Shown here piece by piece: positions 11,293-22,090 of a stretch of DNA of 64,000 bases. The stretch is from Bryum argenteum. Taxonomy: Eukaryota > Streptophyta > Bryopsida > Bryales > Bryaceae. The position numbers were made by a program, and so were the translations under genes. The notes beneath the pieces were generated by a model. That model had not been told where the DNA came from. It did no database searches and saw only the letters and a list, made by a program, of their open reading frames with translations. Within the stretch, counting starts at the first letter, position 1, and each line of letters opens with the position of its first letter. The stretch spans positions 25,014,758 through 25,078,757 of the forward strand of contig CM073323.1 of the NCBI GenBank assembly GCA_037043015.1, read 5' to 3'.

Positions 11293-11331
11293 AGCGATCC
11301 TTTGCAGGTTGCCCGACCTGATGCAGCCGGT
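11293..11331 (+). repeat. 39-bp direct repeat, right copy
   Basis: Identical to 10532-10570. It ends the thioredoxin-reductase homology. About 15 bp further on begins the GA-rich element copy 1. Confidence 0.9.
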
Positions 11332-11344
11332 TTTCTCTGTTTGC

Positions 11345-11969
11345 CATTGGTGATCCTTCCCGGTAGTAGGGTGGTTTGCCCATGAGAGTATACACGGTAT
11401 GAAGAGTTTTAAAGATTTTGAAAGATTTCCGTAGGTGGTGCTTTAAGAATTTATTAAATCTCATTAACATAACAAGAGTCGAAAGGACAAGGAATGTGGA
11501 ACATGTAAAATGGAGCAAAGTAAGGAGTAAAGAGGAGATCAAGGGAATATGGAACAAGAACTAGGAATTGGGCACGAAGAATGGGAACAAAAACAAATAA
11601 TGAGAACCATGAATGTATGGTAGGAACTGGGAACAAATTATGGAAATGGGGAACAAATGATGAAACCAAGAAGGAAAATTGGGGGATGGCCGGATGGGGG
11701 AGCCGGAATCGGGAACAAAGGATGGAAACCACGAATGGGAAATTAGAGGTTGGGAGTGATTAGTAAAGAAAAAGAGAATGGGGAACCAGAATAGAACAGA
11801 GGACAGCTGGGAAGTAGGGATCCATGGAATGAAGGATATCCCAAAATTCTTATAAAGAAAGGAGATACAATCAACGAGAGAATCAAGGATGGGGGTCAGT
11901 TCTTGAGGAGCACCAAATAAAAAGCTCATCGATTGGGATGAGGGGGAGAAATTAATTAAAGATATGCAT
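11345..11969 (+). repeat. GA-rich repetitive element, copy 1 (plus orientation)
   Basis: Begins with a GGTGATCC..CCGGTAGTAGGG phrase, then GGTATGAAGAGTTTTAAAG, then a purine-rich stretch of roughly 20-bp units like GGGAACAAATGATGGAAACC. The same order of features is found at 11970-12660 (plus) and 18385-17602 (minus). The open frames through it (both strands) are products of purine or pyrimidine bias. Confidence 0.65.
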
Positions 11970-12660
11970 GGTCATGGCCATTATCAGTTGGTCATGTATA
12001 CACAACATGAAGAGTAAGTGTTCTAAAGATTTTGAAGAGTTCTCTAAATGGTATGTGGTTGTTATTAAGAGTTTATTAGATCCCAATAATAAAAATACAA
12101 GGAGTTAAATAGACAAGGAATATGGAACATAAAAATGGGAGCAAAGAAAGAGTCACTTGAGGGGAGATCAAGGGAACATCGGAGGGGAACCAGGAATCGA
12201 GATTAAAGGATAAGAATTACGAAAGGAGGATGAGAACTACTAACAAATAATGAGAACCAAGAACGAATGATGGGAACTACATACAAATGATGGAAACTAG
12301 GAACAAATGACGGAAACCAAAAAGGAAAGTTGTTGAAACACAAAAGAAATGATGAGAACGGGGAACGGGCCAAAGCATGGGTAACATAGAAAAAGGGAAC
12401 GTAGGACATGCTATAAATCTTAAAAAGTAGGAAGACCATGGACTAGGACATCAAAAAGGGCCGATCAATTATTTTTTTAAAACACGTAAAAAACTAAAAA
12501 TTTAAACTCAGGTATAAAAAGAAATACGTAGTTGGAGGATTCTCAATAGGGTATAATTATTTTTTATACCTAGGTTTGGATTTTTTACATGTTTTCATAA
12601 ATTTCATTCTTACCTTTTTGATGTCCGTGTCCGGAGGACACGGGTTAGGACTTGTAAGCC
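11970..12660 (+). mobile_element. GA-rich repetitive element, copy 2 (plus orientation)
   Basis: The most complete plus-strand copy: head GGTCATGTATACACAACATG, a GA-rich minisatellite of about 20-bp units, the phrase GACATGCTATAAATCTTAAA, then a tail with ACCTAGGTTTGGATTTTTTA and CTTTTTGATGTC ending in the palindrome GTGTCCGGAGGACAC. Matches the inverted copy at 17602-18385 end to end. It encodes no recognisable protein; the class is unknown. Confidence 0.6.
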
Positions 12661-12694
12661 AAATAACATAATGTTGCGTTTCTTCTATTTCTGT

Positions 12695-13215
12695 CAATCG
12701 ACATAACGATGCTAAGCTATTTTGACGTTTTGATAAGCAAAATCGGGTTGATTCACTTACTTTCAAAAGTCCATCCCATCCCATTGTAGTTAGAGTCCGG
12801 ATGGTACTTCAACCTTTGATGGAGGTGAAAGAGCGGCCAACTGGTACGAGTGGGCACTTCCATAATATACCATGATCCAAGCCTTAGCCGTTCCAACTTC
12901 GTATCAATCTACAAACTGCAAGTTCAATTATATAACATGAAAATCGCTTCGAAAAGCACTACTACAATTTGAGGGGGTTTGCAACGTTTATTACTCAAAC
13001 GGTATTCAGATATAGTTAAGTTTTGGAACTTGCTTGAGCAACTTTTTCAAGAAAATAAGCAATGTTATTGGATCACCAAGCAACATTATACATAATCCAG
13101 TTGAAAACGTTGCTTTTCTTTAGAACGTTGCTTAAACAAGTTCCAAAACGTAGCTAAACTTTAGCAACTTTTACACAAAAGCAACGTTTAGCAACCTATG
13201 GCCTAACAACCTCTG
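12695..13215 (+). repeat. Partial copy of the unit A/B head, with foldback repeat
   Basis: From ACATAACGATGCTAAGC to the GCAACGTTTAGCAAC phrase this matches 6875-7405 and 14465-15235, in the same orientation. Only the head of the unit is present; what follows (13.2 kb onward) is unrelated to A or B. Confidence 0.65.
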
Positions 13216-14450
13216 GCGCCCCGAGACCTCTCGTGCTCACCTTCTCTTCTCCATGACACCGCCATCTTTCTGTTTGGAGAGCTCGGAGAGATGAGCCATG
13301 AGCATTTTTGTGCTTTCACTCTAACCTGTACTCACGGCCTCGAGAGACCATCTACTGCATTCATGTCAATTTGTCAATCTAGCTATGAGAAAGCAAATGA
13401 CTACAATTGTGAGCCCAAGCTAAATCTAAACGTCCACAACAACACTTCTGTACATTCTAATGCTATAGAATGATGAACGTGAATTACTGAAGTTCCTTGC
13501 CATCATAGACTATGATCGAGGCTCGAGTGGGTGAATGTTGCCACAGTAGGAATGCACTGAGAGAGAGACTAACCGTCCATATAAGTTTGGACGATGTTGA
13601 TTTCGTCTCAATTACTCTGGGTTGCTACAGAAGTCTTCCAAACAGAAAATTTGCTCGAACCCACTTGATCCGATTGCATTAATTGCATCCATTCCTCATA
13701 ACAAACTCGTTCTTTGGACCTTTGTAAAACTCAAATACCATTGTTGGACCAACAAGGCAACAACATGCACTTGTGGGAGGTTTTTCTCACAATTTCCGAG
13801 ATGTAGCCTTTTAAGCACGAAGGTCACCATTACAGCGACGAGAAGGCCAACTGCACATAAAAAAAGAAATGTCAATACTCAAATTCTTGTATTTGTTGCG
13901 TTGAAAAGGGAGCATTCTAGAAACTTACCTTAGAGAAATGGCCTTGGAAGTTGAATCCTCAATAAGTAGAGCGTTTGGTACTACTCGTGGGGCAGGTTCA
14001 TCATCACCATTGAAACTGTAAAGAATGCAAACGAACATCAACAGATTAGTAGAGTTCAGTAACAAACCTCAATTTTTAATGTGTATGTATATACCAGAGT
14101 GAGTGCTATCCCCTAACTCATCATGTACATAAACACACAGGACGTACTTCCTGACAGGCTCCAATTCTTTGGCTACAAACATGTTGTAGTGGACTGTGCT
14201 CATTGTGACTATTAAAGTTGTGAGTACTTGACTGTATGTTGTACTCTGCACTGTGCACAAGAAAATCTAAAAAATTAATCGGTCGTTGCAATCACACATT
14301 CTGAACAATCATATAAACTCTTACCTCTAGGCAGTAAAATTCAATGATCTCTAGCCATCATGCACAGAAGGAGAAGGACCAATTCGATCAAATCGGTGCT
14401 ATGTTTCGAAACCACTAGCTTTGATGGTGGACCGGATTTTGTAACGAAGG
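13216..14450. other. Non-repeat insert between two unit heads; exon-like pieces on the minus strand
   Basis: Unlike its surroundings this 1.2 kb is not obviously repeated in the window. On the minus strand there are splice-like segments: an acceptor (TTGTGCACAG) near 14250 followed by about 50 open codons ending at a possible donor near 14096, and an acceptor (CTTTACAG) near 14019 followed by about 28 open codons to a GTAAGT donor near 13929. A third piece reading GLLVAVMVTFVLKR, a membrane-helix-like stretch, follows a polypyrimidine-CAG at about 13850. The exon phases do not join into one frame as I read them, so this is at best a decayed or captured gene fragment. Confidence 0.3.
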
Positions 14451-14815
14451 TAGCTGTCAATGAACATAACGATGCTAAGCTTGCTTGCAACTCGTGTTTT
14501 AAAAGAAGCAAATTTGTAATGATTCACTTCCTTTCAAAAGTTCATCCCATCCCATTGTAGTTAGAGTCCGGATGCGTAGTGCAACCATTGATGCACGTGG
14601 AAGAGCACCCAATTGGTACGAGCGGGTACTTCCATAATATAACATGGTCTAGGCCATAGCGGTTCTTAGCTTCGTGTCAATTGCGTAACATGAGCTGCTC
14701 ACATGCTGGAAGGAGATTTCCTATCAAATAATCTTCACTTTGTCCCCAGGCAGGCACATATTATTAATGGTGCAGAGGAGGAACTCGTCCTTTCAAGTAC
14801 TTTCAAGCCCAAGCT

Positions 14816-14921
14816 TTCATTCTCACAGTCATGTTTTCGTAGTCCACTCTGCCATGCTCTCGTCTTCCTTCATTCTCACAGTCATGTTTTCGTAGTCCAC
14901 TCTGCCATGCTCTCGTCTTCC
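14816..14921 (+). repeat. Perfect 53-bp tandem duplication
   Basis: Bases 14816-14868 are repeated without change at 14869-14921. Unit A lacks this sequence, so it was added to B. Perfect identity indicates a young event. Confidence 0.95.
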
Positions 14922-15199
14922 TGCCAATCCTCAATTCTGTCAATCTCGAATCTGCATCCTCAATTATTCAACATGAAAATCGATTCAACCAACACTACTA
15001 TAATTTGAGTGGATTTGCAACTTTTTCTTCTCAAATGTTGCTCAAGTTTAGCTACGTTTTGGAACTTGCTTGAGCAACATTATTAAGAAATTAAACAGCG
15101 TTATCAAATCACCAAGCAACGTTATATGTAATCTAGTTCAAACGTTGCTTTTTTTTTAGAACGTTCCTTAAGCAAGTTCCAAAACGTTATCAAACTTTA

Positions 15200-16560
15200 A
15201 CAGCATTTACACAAAAGCAACATCAGTAACATTGCAGACTCCCCTTCTTTTTAATAGTGAAGAACAGCCAAGTATAAGACATCGAGAATGTTCAAGGGGA
15301 TGCTTACATGGTTCTCGGAGGAAAGGTGTAAGTGTTGTGGCTCCAATTGAGGTCGATGGATGTTGCATTGATGTTCCATATAACTCTAGGCTCTCCAACA
15401 TTATAAACGTGATATTCTCCTTGGAACTTTTCATCCAATAGCCTTCATCACTCTCCACACTCATCCTCCAGCATCGATGCTTGGCGTCTCCTAATCGCTC
15501 TCTTTATTGAAAACCATCTTCACTTTGCCTATCTTGCCAATCTTTCTAGATTTCTCCTCGGCTAGGGTATCTCTCTGGTGTTGGTAGTTGCAGCAAAACC
15601 GTGAGATTCTTCAGCTTGTCAACACATCATGCTCAAGTTTCTTGGGTTTGCTTCTACAAGGTTGGAAGCTGTCTCCTTCTCTCTGAAGTCTGAACTGATT
15701 GTCGACTTGCCCTTCCGGATGGATTTCCTCCACCGGGGCAACCTTATGTGCACTCCACAACCTTCGGCGCCGCATCCTCGTGAGCGGCCTCCTCCGCCTA
15801 GACCTCTAGTGCAATTTCCTCCTCCACTAAGACCTGCTCGTGCTCAACCTTCTCCATCCACACCTCTTGAATACCTTCTCCGTCAACACCTCTTGAACAG
15901 CCTTCTCTGTCGAGACCTCCTCCCCACGGTCACCTCCTCCCAACCTCCTCTATCAGAGTCACATATTCCGCCACAGTCACCTCTCCATCGTGCTTGGCCT
16001 CCACAATTGTAGCCATCGCAGCCTGAGCCATTCTGGAAATTGAGGAATTCGTGACACCGTCTAAATACGTTGGCTCCTGAGATGTTGCAATGAAAGCATC
16101 TATAAAACTTGGAGCAATTATACTCCGGTCGACCCTTGTCGCAACATAGTCCACTACTCCCGAAGCAACAACGTGTATAGGTGATGGAATGGTCACGGTC
16201 GTCTCCGCACTCTCAACATATTCGCTCCTAGTTGCAATGGAGGTTTGAGGCTTGTTCACTTCTGAAACTTCTCCAGAATCAGTGAGATCGTTCCCCTCTG
16301 CAACCACCTCTAATGGAATGAAAACTGTCGGTTCAGCCTACACATCTGAAGCGTCTTTGATATATTGTTGTTCACCCTCGACCCTGGCCTCGACCCTGGC
16401 AGGGGCAATGGGATTTAGAGTTGACTCAATGAGCTCATGTGAAGCAGTTGTCTCCTAGCCTTTACCCTCGATACTGCATGTGAAAGCAGTCGAATCTCCA
16501 ACCTCTTGATGCTAGACTCGGACTTGTTTCAACATCGGGGAACCCTGCTGGCTGCTGCGT
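15200..16560 (-). pseudogene. Decayed acidic coding remnant in unit B
   Basis: Minus-strand frames of 125 codons (16307-15930) and 85 codons (15464-15207) lie in one direction with stops and frameshifts between. The first is rich in Val, Ala, Glu, Thr and Ser; the second contains SDEGYWMKSSKEN. Both have counterparts in unit A at 7.5-8.3 kb, also broken. No family was recognised. Possibly a protein of the mobile unit or captured host sequence. Confidence 0.35.
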
Positions 16561-17057
16561 TCTAGTAGTAGCACCAACTGTACTCATATCATCACACAAT
16601 ATTCTCGTCTTATTGAGTGGCCTCAGTCTCTGCCTCCGGATTCTCCACCATCAAAGAGACCAACTAAAATATTAAGCATTTGTTACAAATGTTTATTGCA
16701 AAAGCTGCAAAAAGGTGGGTACAAAGGACCGTGTAAAGAGTGACATGCAAAGTTTGCATAAAAAACTAATAATTAGGCGGAATTTACATTTAAATTCTAC
16801 AGAGGATTAAAGATGCAAAGGTTGCATAAAAATATGCACATCGTTGCACGCAAAGGCTATGCGCAGGGTTGTGCGCAACTATGCAAAAGTTGTGCACAAT
16901 CCATGCAAAAGCCTCTCCGTGCAATGTATGCAAAACCTTCGCATCCATGTGTGCTTTCCATGCAAATGCCTACGCAAACCCCTCGCACAACCCATGCAAA
17001 GTTGCGCATAGGCTCCCCCAAACCCTTGCGCACCACACCTGCGCGAGTGGGGTGATC

Positions 17058-17260
17058 GAGCAAGGGTTGCGTGCAAGGATCGACCTTGCGCAAGGGTTGC
17101 GTGCAATCAAGGGTTGGCCTCGCCCAAGGGTTGCGTGCAAGGGCTAGCCTTGCGAAAGGGTTGCGTGCAAAGAAGGGTCAGTCTCGCGCAAGGGTTGTGT
17201 GCAAGGGCCAGCCTCGTACAAGGTTTGCATGCAAGTGCATCACGCAAGGGTTGTGCACAA
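17058..17260 (+). repeat. Tandem array of about six 28-35-bp units with GCAAGGGTTGCGTGCAAGGG
   Basis: Units start with G(C/A)GCAAGGGTTGCGTGCAAG and end in short variable spacers (for example GGCCAGCCTC). The array has strong strand asymmetry and is open in several frames on both strands, which explains the 70-146-codon frames here. A looser tail of CATGCAAA/TTGCGC phrases precedes it from about 16810. Confidence 0.75.
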
Positions 17261-17601
17261 CCCATGCAAATTCCGTGCACACAATTACGCAAGCATGTAA
17301 AAACTATAAGCAAAAATTGCAAATGACACACATGGCGAGAAAACTTACCTGCTCGGCTCCGCTCTTGCAATCATTAACAACTTCTGACTCTACCTCTCAC
17401 AATTGTCAAAAGCTCGTTGTTCTACATTTGCAAAGAATAAAACCCTTGTCATTCGCTGAAGGCAAAACTCTAATACTCTGCTTCAGTCAAAACCCTCGTG
17501 CTCTGCTCTAATAAAAACCCTCCTGCTCCGCTCTAATCGAAACCCTCCTATTGTCATTAGGTGTACACTACTATACTTGCACGACTTTTAAGTTATATTC
17601 C

Positions 17602-18385
17602 AGGAATACAAGTCCTTACTTGTGTCCTTCGGACATAGACATCAAAAAGGTCAGATTAAAATTTCTGAAGTGTATAAAAAATCCAGACCTAGGTTTTAAA
17701 ATGATACAAAGTTAGAGGTTTTTGGTGATCATGTTGAAATTATTGGATATGCAATCAATATGCAAGTTTCTCCATGTTGTTTAAGATTTATAGCATGTCC
17801 TTTATTCCCCTCTTTCTAGTTATCTGTGATTTTTTAAGATTTGTAGTATGTCCTCCGATCCCTCATTCCATTGTTCCTTGTTCCCCCTCCTCTATTATGG
17901 TTCCCCATTCTCCATTTTTTTCTTATTGGTTTCCTACCTCCAAAATCTTGTTCATGGTTCCCATCTTTTGTTCCTACTTCCCCATTCCCGAACTTCTTTT
18001 ATTGGTTTCCATCATTTGTTCCCGGTTTCCATTATTCATTCCTAGTTCCCATCAGTCATTCCTAGTTCTCATTATTTTGTTCTTAGTTCCCATCCTCCAT
18101 TCTTAGCTTCTATCCTTTGTTCCCCGTTCCTAGATCCCCTCCAATGACCCCCTTCACTTCTTCTTTGCTCCCATTTTCATGTTTCACATTCCTTGTCCCT
18201 TTGCCTCCTTGTTATATTCTTAAGATCTAATAAACTCTTAATAACAATCAAATACACTCATGGAAACTCTTCAAAATCTTTAGAACTCTTCATACCATGT
18301 ATACATGACCACCGGCAACGGCCCTATTACCGGCAAGGATCGCCAAGGATGGATAAACAAAACCCTTATCGTGTTCTTTTACATA
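17602..18385 (-). mobile_element. GA-rich repetitive element, copy 3 (minus orientation), inserted in unit B
   Basis: In reverse complement this matches copy 2 (11970-12660) from head to tail. Unit A at 8930-8960 lacks it: TTATATTCCA runs directly into a TTTTTCAT..AATAAGGCAAG sequence there, while in unit B the same two phrases are separated by this element. That pair of empty and filled sites fixes the limits to within a few tens of bases. Target duplications were not resolved. Confidence 0.6.
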
Positions 18386-20639
18386 TAGAGATCTTAGTTC
18401 TTTTTCATAGAATGATAAGGCAAGTTCTATTTAAATTATTGACGTGTACGAATTATATGCACTTTGAATATTGAATAGTGAAATATAGCTTTCATGCCAC
18501 TAAGATTCTTTGATTCAATCTTATTTCTCTACTAAAGCATCATAAAAACAACAATTATTTTTACCTTACAAACTATCTTGTTAAATAAGCCTTGAAGGCT
18601 CATGGCCTATTAGTCACTTAAGAGCCTCTAAAAACCCCTCCATATGATAGGGTTGTCAGATTTGAAAACTCTTTGTTATTTGCATATTATTTTAATTAAA
18701 TTTTTTATTGTAAATTTTTCTGTAATTTATCATACAAATTTTGTTGTTATCTAGGAAGAATATAAGACTTTAAGACTTTAAGGCACAAAAACAAGTGCTT
18801 CGGAGTTTTCAAAAAATCATTCCAACTAATAAATTTATAATAGATGTTCTTGAAAGGGTACATTGATTATATTTTGACTATTATTAATCAACTGTTGATA
18901 AATTTATAAACCAAGAATGTCTTCTAACAACAATGCGTATAGACTCTTGAGCAAGTGAAAACAAAACTTAGGATCAAGCACCTAGAATTATTAGAAGCTT
19001 GTTCCATCAAAGGCCAATTGATATTTGTGAACGTTTGAAGAAGTGCTCAAGATTGCACACCCTCTTTAAAAACATAACACAGTTTTTGGCTCCCATCAAG
19101 CCAATGTGTATTCACAATCTTTTGAGCCTTAAAAATCCACATGTTCTTTTGACCTCCAAAACCAAAAACTCAAAGTACTATAGAGCGGCCCCGCGTATGC
19201 ACATGCTAAATTTTAAGGTCACATTTTAGAGCCTCATTGAACCGTCATGCAATTTACTTTCCAAAAATAAAGTAAAATAGTAGTAATTCAAGAAAACATG
19301 CCATACATTTATTGTACTAGGTTCGAAGGGAAAATGAACGGTAAGTAGGTACTTTAATAAGTATTAGATTTTTTGCAAAAATATTTTTGAAAATTTCAAA
19401 ATCTCAAATTTCAACAACTATTGAAGGAAAATCATGTAAAATTATGAAAAAATTTGAAGCTTGTTCTTGTAAATTTTGAAGGCTACCCTTCTAAAATTGG
19501 TATGAGTTTTAACTAAGGTTGCTTAGAAATTCCAGTAGTGATTTGGTTATAAATATACCACAAGAAAAAAGTGCAAAAGTAGAATGAAATGAAATTTCCC
19601 GTTTGGACATGAAATTCAAAATTTCAATTAAAATATTCAAAAATAAGAATTGAACCTTGCAAATATTTCCACGTATACTTTGTAGTATAAGGAACACTCA
19701 TTAAAAATCTTGGGAAAATATATTAATTTTAACCCCTTTACCTAGGTTGTCCAAATTTTTAAGAAGCCATTTTGGATTTCTTGGAACTTTAGGGATTAAC
19801 GACAATACACAATTTAAATGGACATCATGATTGTTGCATGTAGTATTACAACTGATGAGGTATAAGTGTGTATTTTCTTTTTGGTATAGTTGTGACATTG
19901 TTATAAGGCCTCAAATTGCTCATCAATCAAAAAATGATTGCATGAGCGTTTAAGGGTTGAGATATAAATACACAATTTGCTTAATTAAACTATTCTAAAT
20001 ATACTCAATTTGGGCACAATTTTAAGATTCTTAGTTAACGAGATTAGGGTTGTTTAAGCTTTTAGGGGTTGAATAGTTTTAAGTCCTAACCATCAATCAT
20101 TTTTGGGTGGATGAAACACTCTCAAGGAAAGTCACGACTAAAAATAAAATATCACTTTAAAAAATAATAACTTCCCAATAGAAGTTTTTGAGTTGATTCA
20201 TCTACAATTCACAAATTTTCATTTGAATTTATAGTTTATGTGTTGTAACTTATAAGGCAAAAACAAACACAACGAGATCACTTTAATTTTATTTGCAGTC
20301 TAGGGTTGTAAGTGTGAACTTATCAAACTTGCATATGAATATGAGAAGGGTAAAAAAACTTAAAAAATTAAAGATAAAGAATGAAACTTTAAATTGAATT
20401 CAGTTTTAGAAATGAATAAAGTTCTAAAGAACAAGGAGGGTATAAGGTCACTCATGATCCTTTCATTTAACCTTGACAATTCCTAGTCAAGAAAGATCAA
20501 ACTATCTACACCAAAGATTTTGTAGACCTCAAATGATTTAAGATGAACTAGTAAAATGGTAAGTAACTCTATAGTACAAAGTATACTTCTAAAAGGTTGC
20601 GTTCTTTACTAATATGAAGTTGAAATGCTTGTTCAATTT

Positions 20640-22090
20640 CAGGTGCTCTTAAGTATCTATATAATAATAGATGCTTGAATCCCACAATTTGCATGCTCAA
20701 AAGATTTGAATCTTTCTTGTGGTACTTTTAACCCCTAACTCTCCTTGAAGCCCGAAATGGGTTTTTGCAATTCCAGGCAGCCTAGATGAAGGGATTAGAA
20801 GTAATATTTTTTCCTAAGAGTTTTATTGGGTCCTCCTTATACTGCAAAGTGTATATGGTGAAATTTGTAAAGTCAAATTCCAATTTTTGAGTCTTCTAGG
20901 ACAATCCTTGGGTTGGGAGCCGAGATGGGGCAGCTTAAAAAAGTAACTTTTATAAAATTTGTTTTTTGAAACATGTTCATTACTAAATCACTACTCAAAT
21001 TTCAAAGTGACTCAAGTCAAATAGTTTACCAATTTTACAAGGGCAGCCTCCAAAAATTACAAAACCAATCTTTGCAATGCCTAAGAAAACTTGGGAGACA
21101 AACTTTGGATGTTATGATCTCTCAAATGGTAAACATCCAACGGTCAATTTTTTGAACAGTAATCAAGCATATTCTTAGGTACAAGATCTTACGGTTGGAA
21201 GTTTTGAAAAAGGAAAAGAAATCGGTTCACACCCCCACGAGTAGAGAATTGCAGTTTTGAGGTTTCAAGTTCTAAAAAACACCAAGAAGATTTAGGGGTT
21301 AATACTAGTAGTTCAGAAAACATGTAATTACAAAGTTTTGATCATCTTCTGAAAAGCTCAACCCATGTACGTCCTTGGGGTATTTTTAACCCATAACCCA
21401 TTTTCAAAGAGAGTATGTGGATTATAACTTGACTCATGAGACCTCAATGATTGCAAGATCATAACGTATTAGTGCGCAAATTTGGCCACAAAGTTCCATC
21501 ATTTCCACTTCAAAGTGAAATTACTTCCAACATAAAAATTGATATAAAAAATCACTAACTAAAAATTTATTCATCTTCATCTCAAAGTAAAGATCGTCCA
21601 AAACTAGACCCCTTGCACTCAAATCCATGCCCTATTTTCAATATGTCTACAATTAGGTAAAGATTTCTACCACTAGAACTAAATTTACATCATTTACACT
21701 TTACACTTTTTTCATTGTAGAAACACCCTCGCAAATCTAATACCAAAGTTTTTTGGATCAAATAGCATGCAACTAGAAAGTTGTTAGGATGCATTTAACG
21801 ATCATAGTTACAAATATAATTCATGAAAAACTATTTTCGATTCCATATAATTACCTTCCAATGGTAAAACATGCTCCATGTTTGGAATACCAAAAACAAG
21901 AGCTTCCCTCACAAAATGCATGCCATTTATTCATATGTCAATTCATGGGTCTCAATATATTCACCACACAAGGAAGCCTGATTTGGTACCCAATCGAAGT
22001 GATTTTGTCAAAAACGGAGACCGAATGAAGAAATGATGGATCTTAAAAGTTTCTTCCCCCCACATGAGAATGTGGGTTTTGTACACCAAG
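20640..22090. repeat. Long AT-rich dispersed repeat, relative of 29.7-31.4 kb and 2.6-3.9 kb
   Basis: The order of phrases GCCTAGATGAAG, CTGCAAAGTGTATATG, AACATCCAACGGTCAATTTT, ACAAGATCTTACGG and TTGCAGTTTTGAGG is repeated at 29725-30650. The part from 21390 on matches 3390-3960. Together they outline a repeat of well over 1 kb, too decayed to read proteins or ends. Confidence 0.55.

Larger units (their letters stand above)
14455..20535 (+). repeat. Unit B, expanded paralogue of unit A
   Basis: Same order of landmarks as unit A: ACATAACGATGCTAAGC head, foldback (15.02-15.24 kb), decayed Glu/Val-rich frame on the minus strand, GCAAGGGTTG array (17.06-17.26 kb), CAAAACCCT repeats (17.44-17.55 kb), GGTGTACACTACTATACTTG (about 17560), and the AT-rich tail from GATAAGGCAAGTTC (18415) to AGAAAGATCAAACTATC (about 20510). 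Extra material relative to A includes a 53-bp tandem duplication, a longer acidic frame, and the GA-rich element copy 3. The A/B similarity is broken by many substitutions and indels, so the duplication is not recent. Confidence 0.7.

Noticed and set aside
10532-11331. Retrocopy of a thioredoxin reductase with target-site duplication
   Set aside because: A 39-bp duplication is too long for usual retrocopy integration, there is no poly-A tail at the 3' end, and the fragment covers the 5' rather than the 3' part of the gene.
10757-11353. Functional thioredoxin reductase
   Set aside because: The redox CxxC, the NADPH-binding domain and the C-terminal half of the enzyme are missing.
11454-12439. 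Phe/Ser/Pro-rich membrane-like proteins on the minus strand
   Set aside because: Composition reflects the pyrimidine strand of the GA-rich minisatellite element.
16813-17511. Arg/Gly-Leu-Arg repetitive proteins of 70-146 codons
   Set aside because: They trace the GCAAGGGTTG tandem array and are open on both strands.
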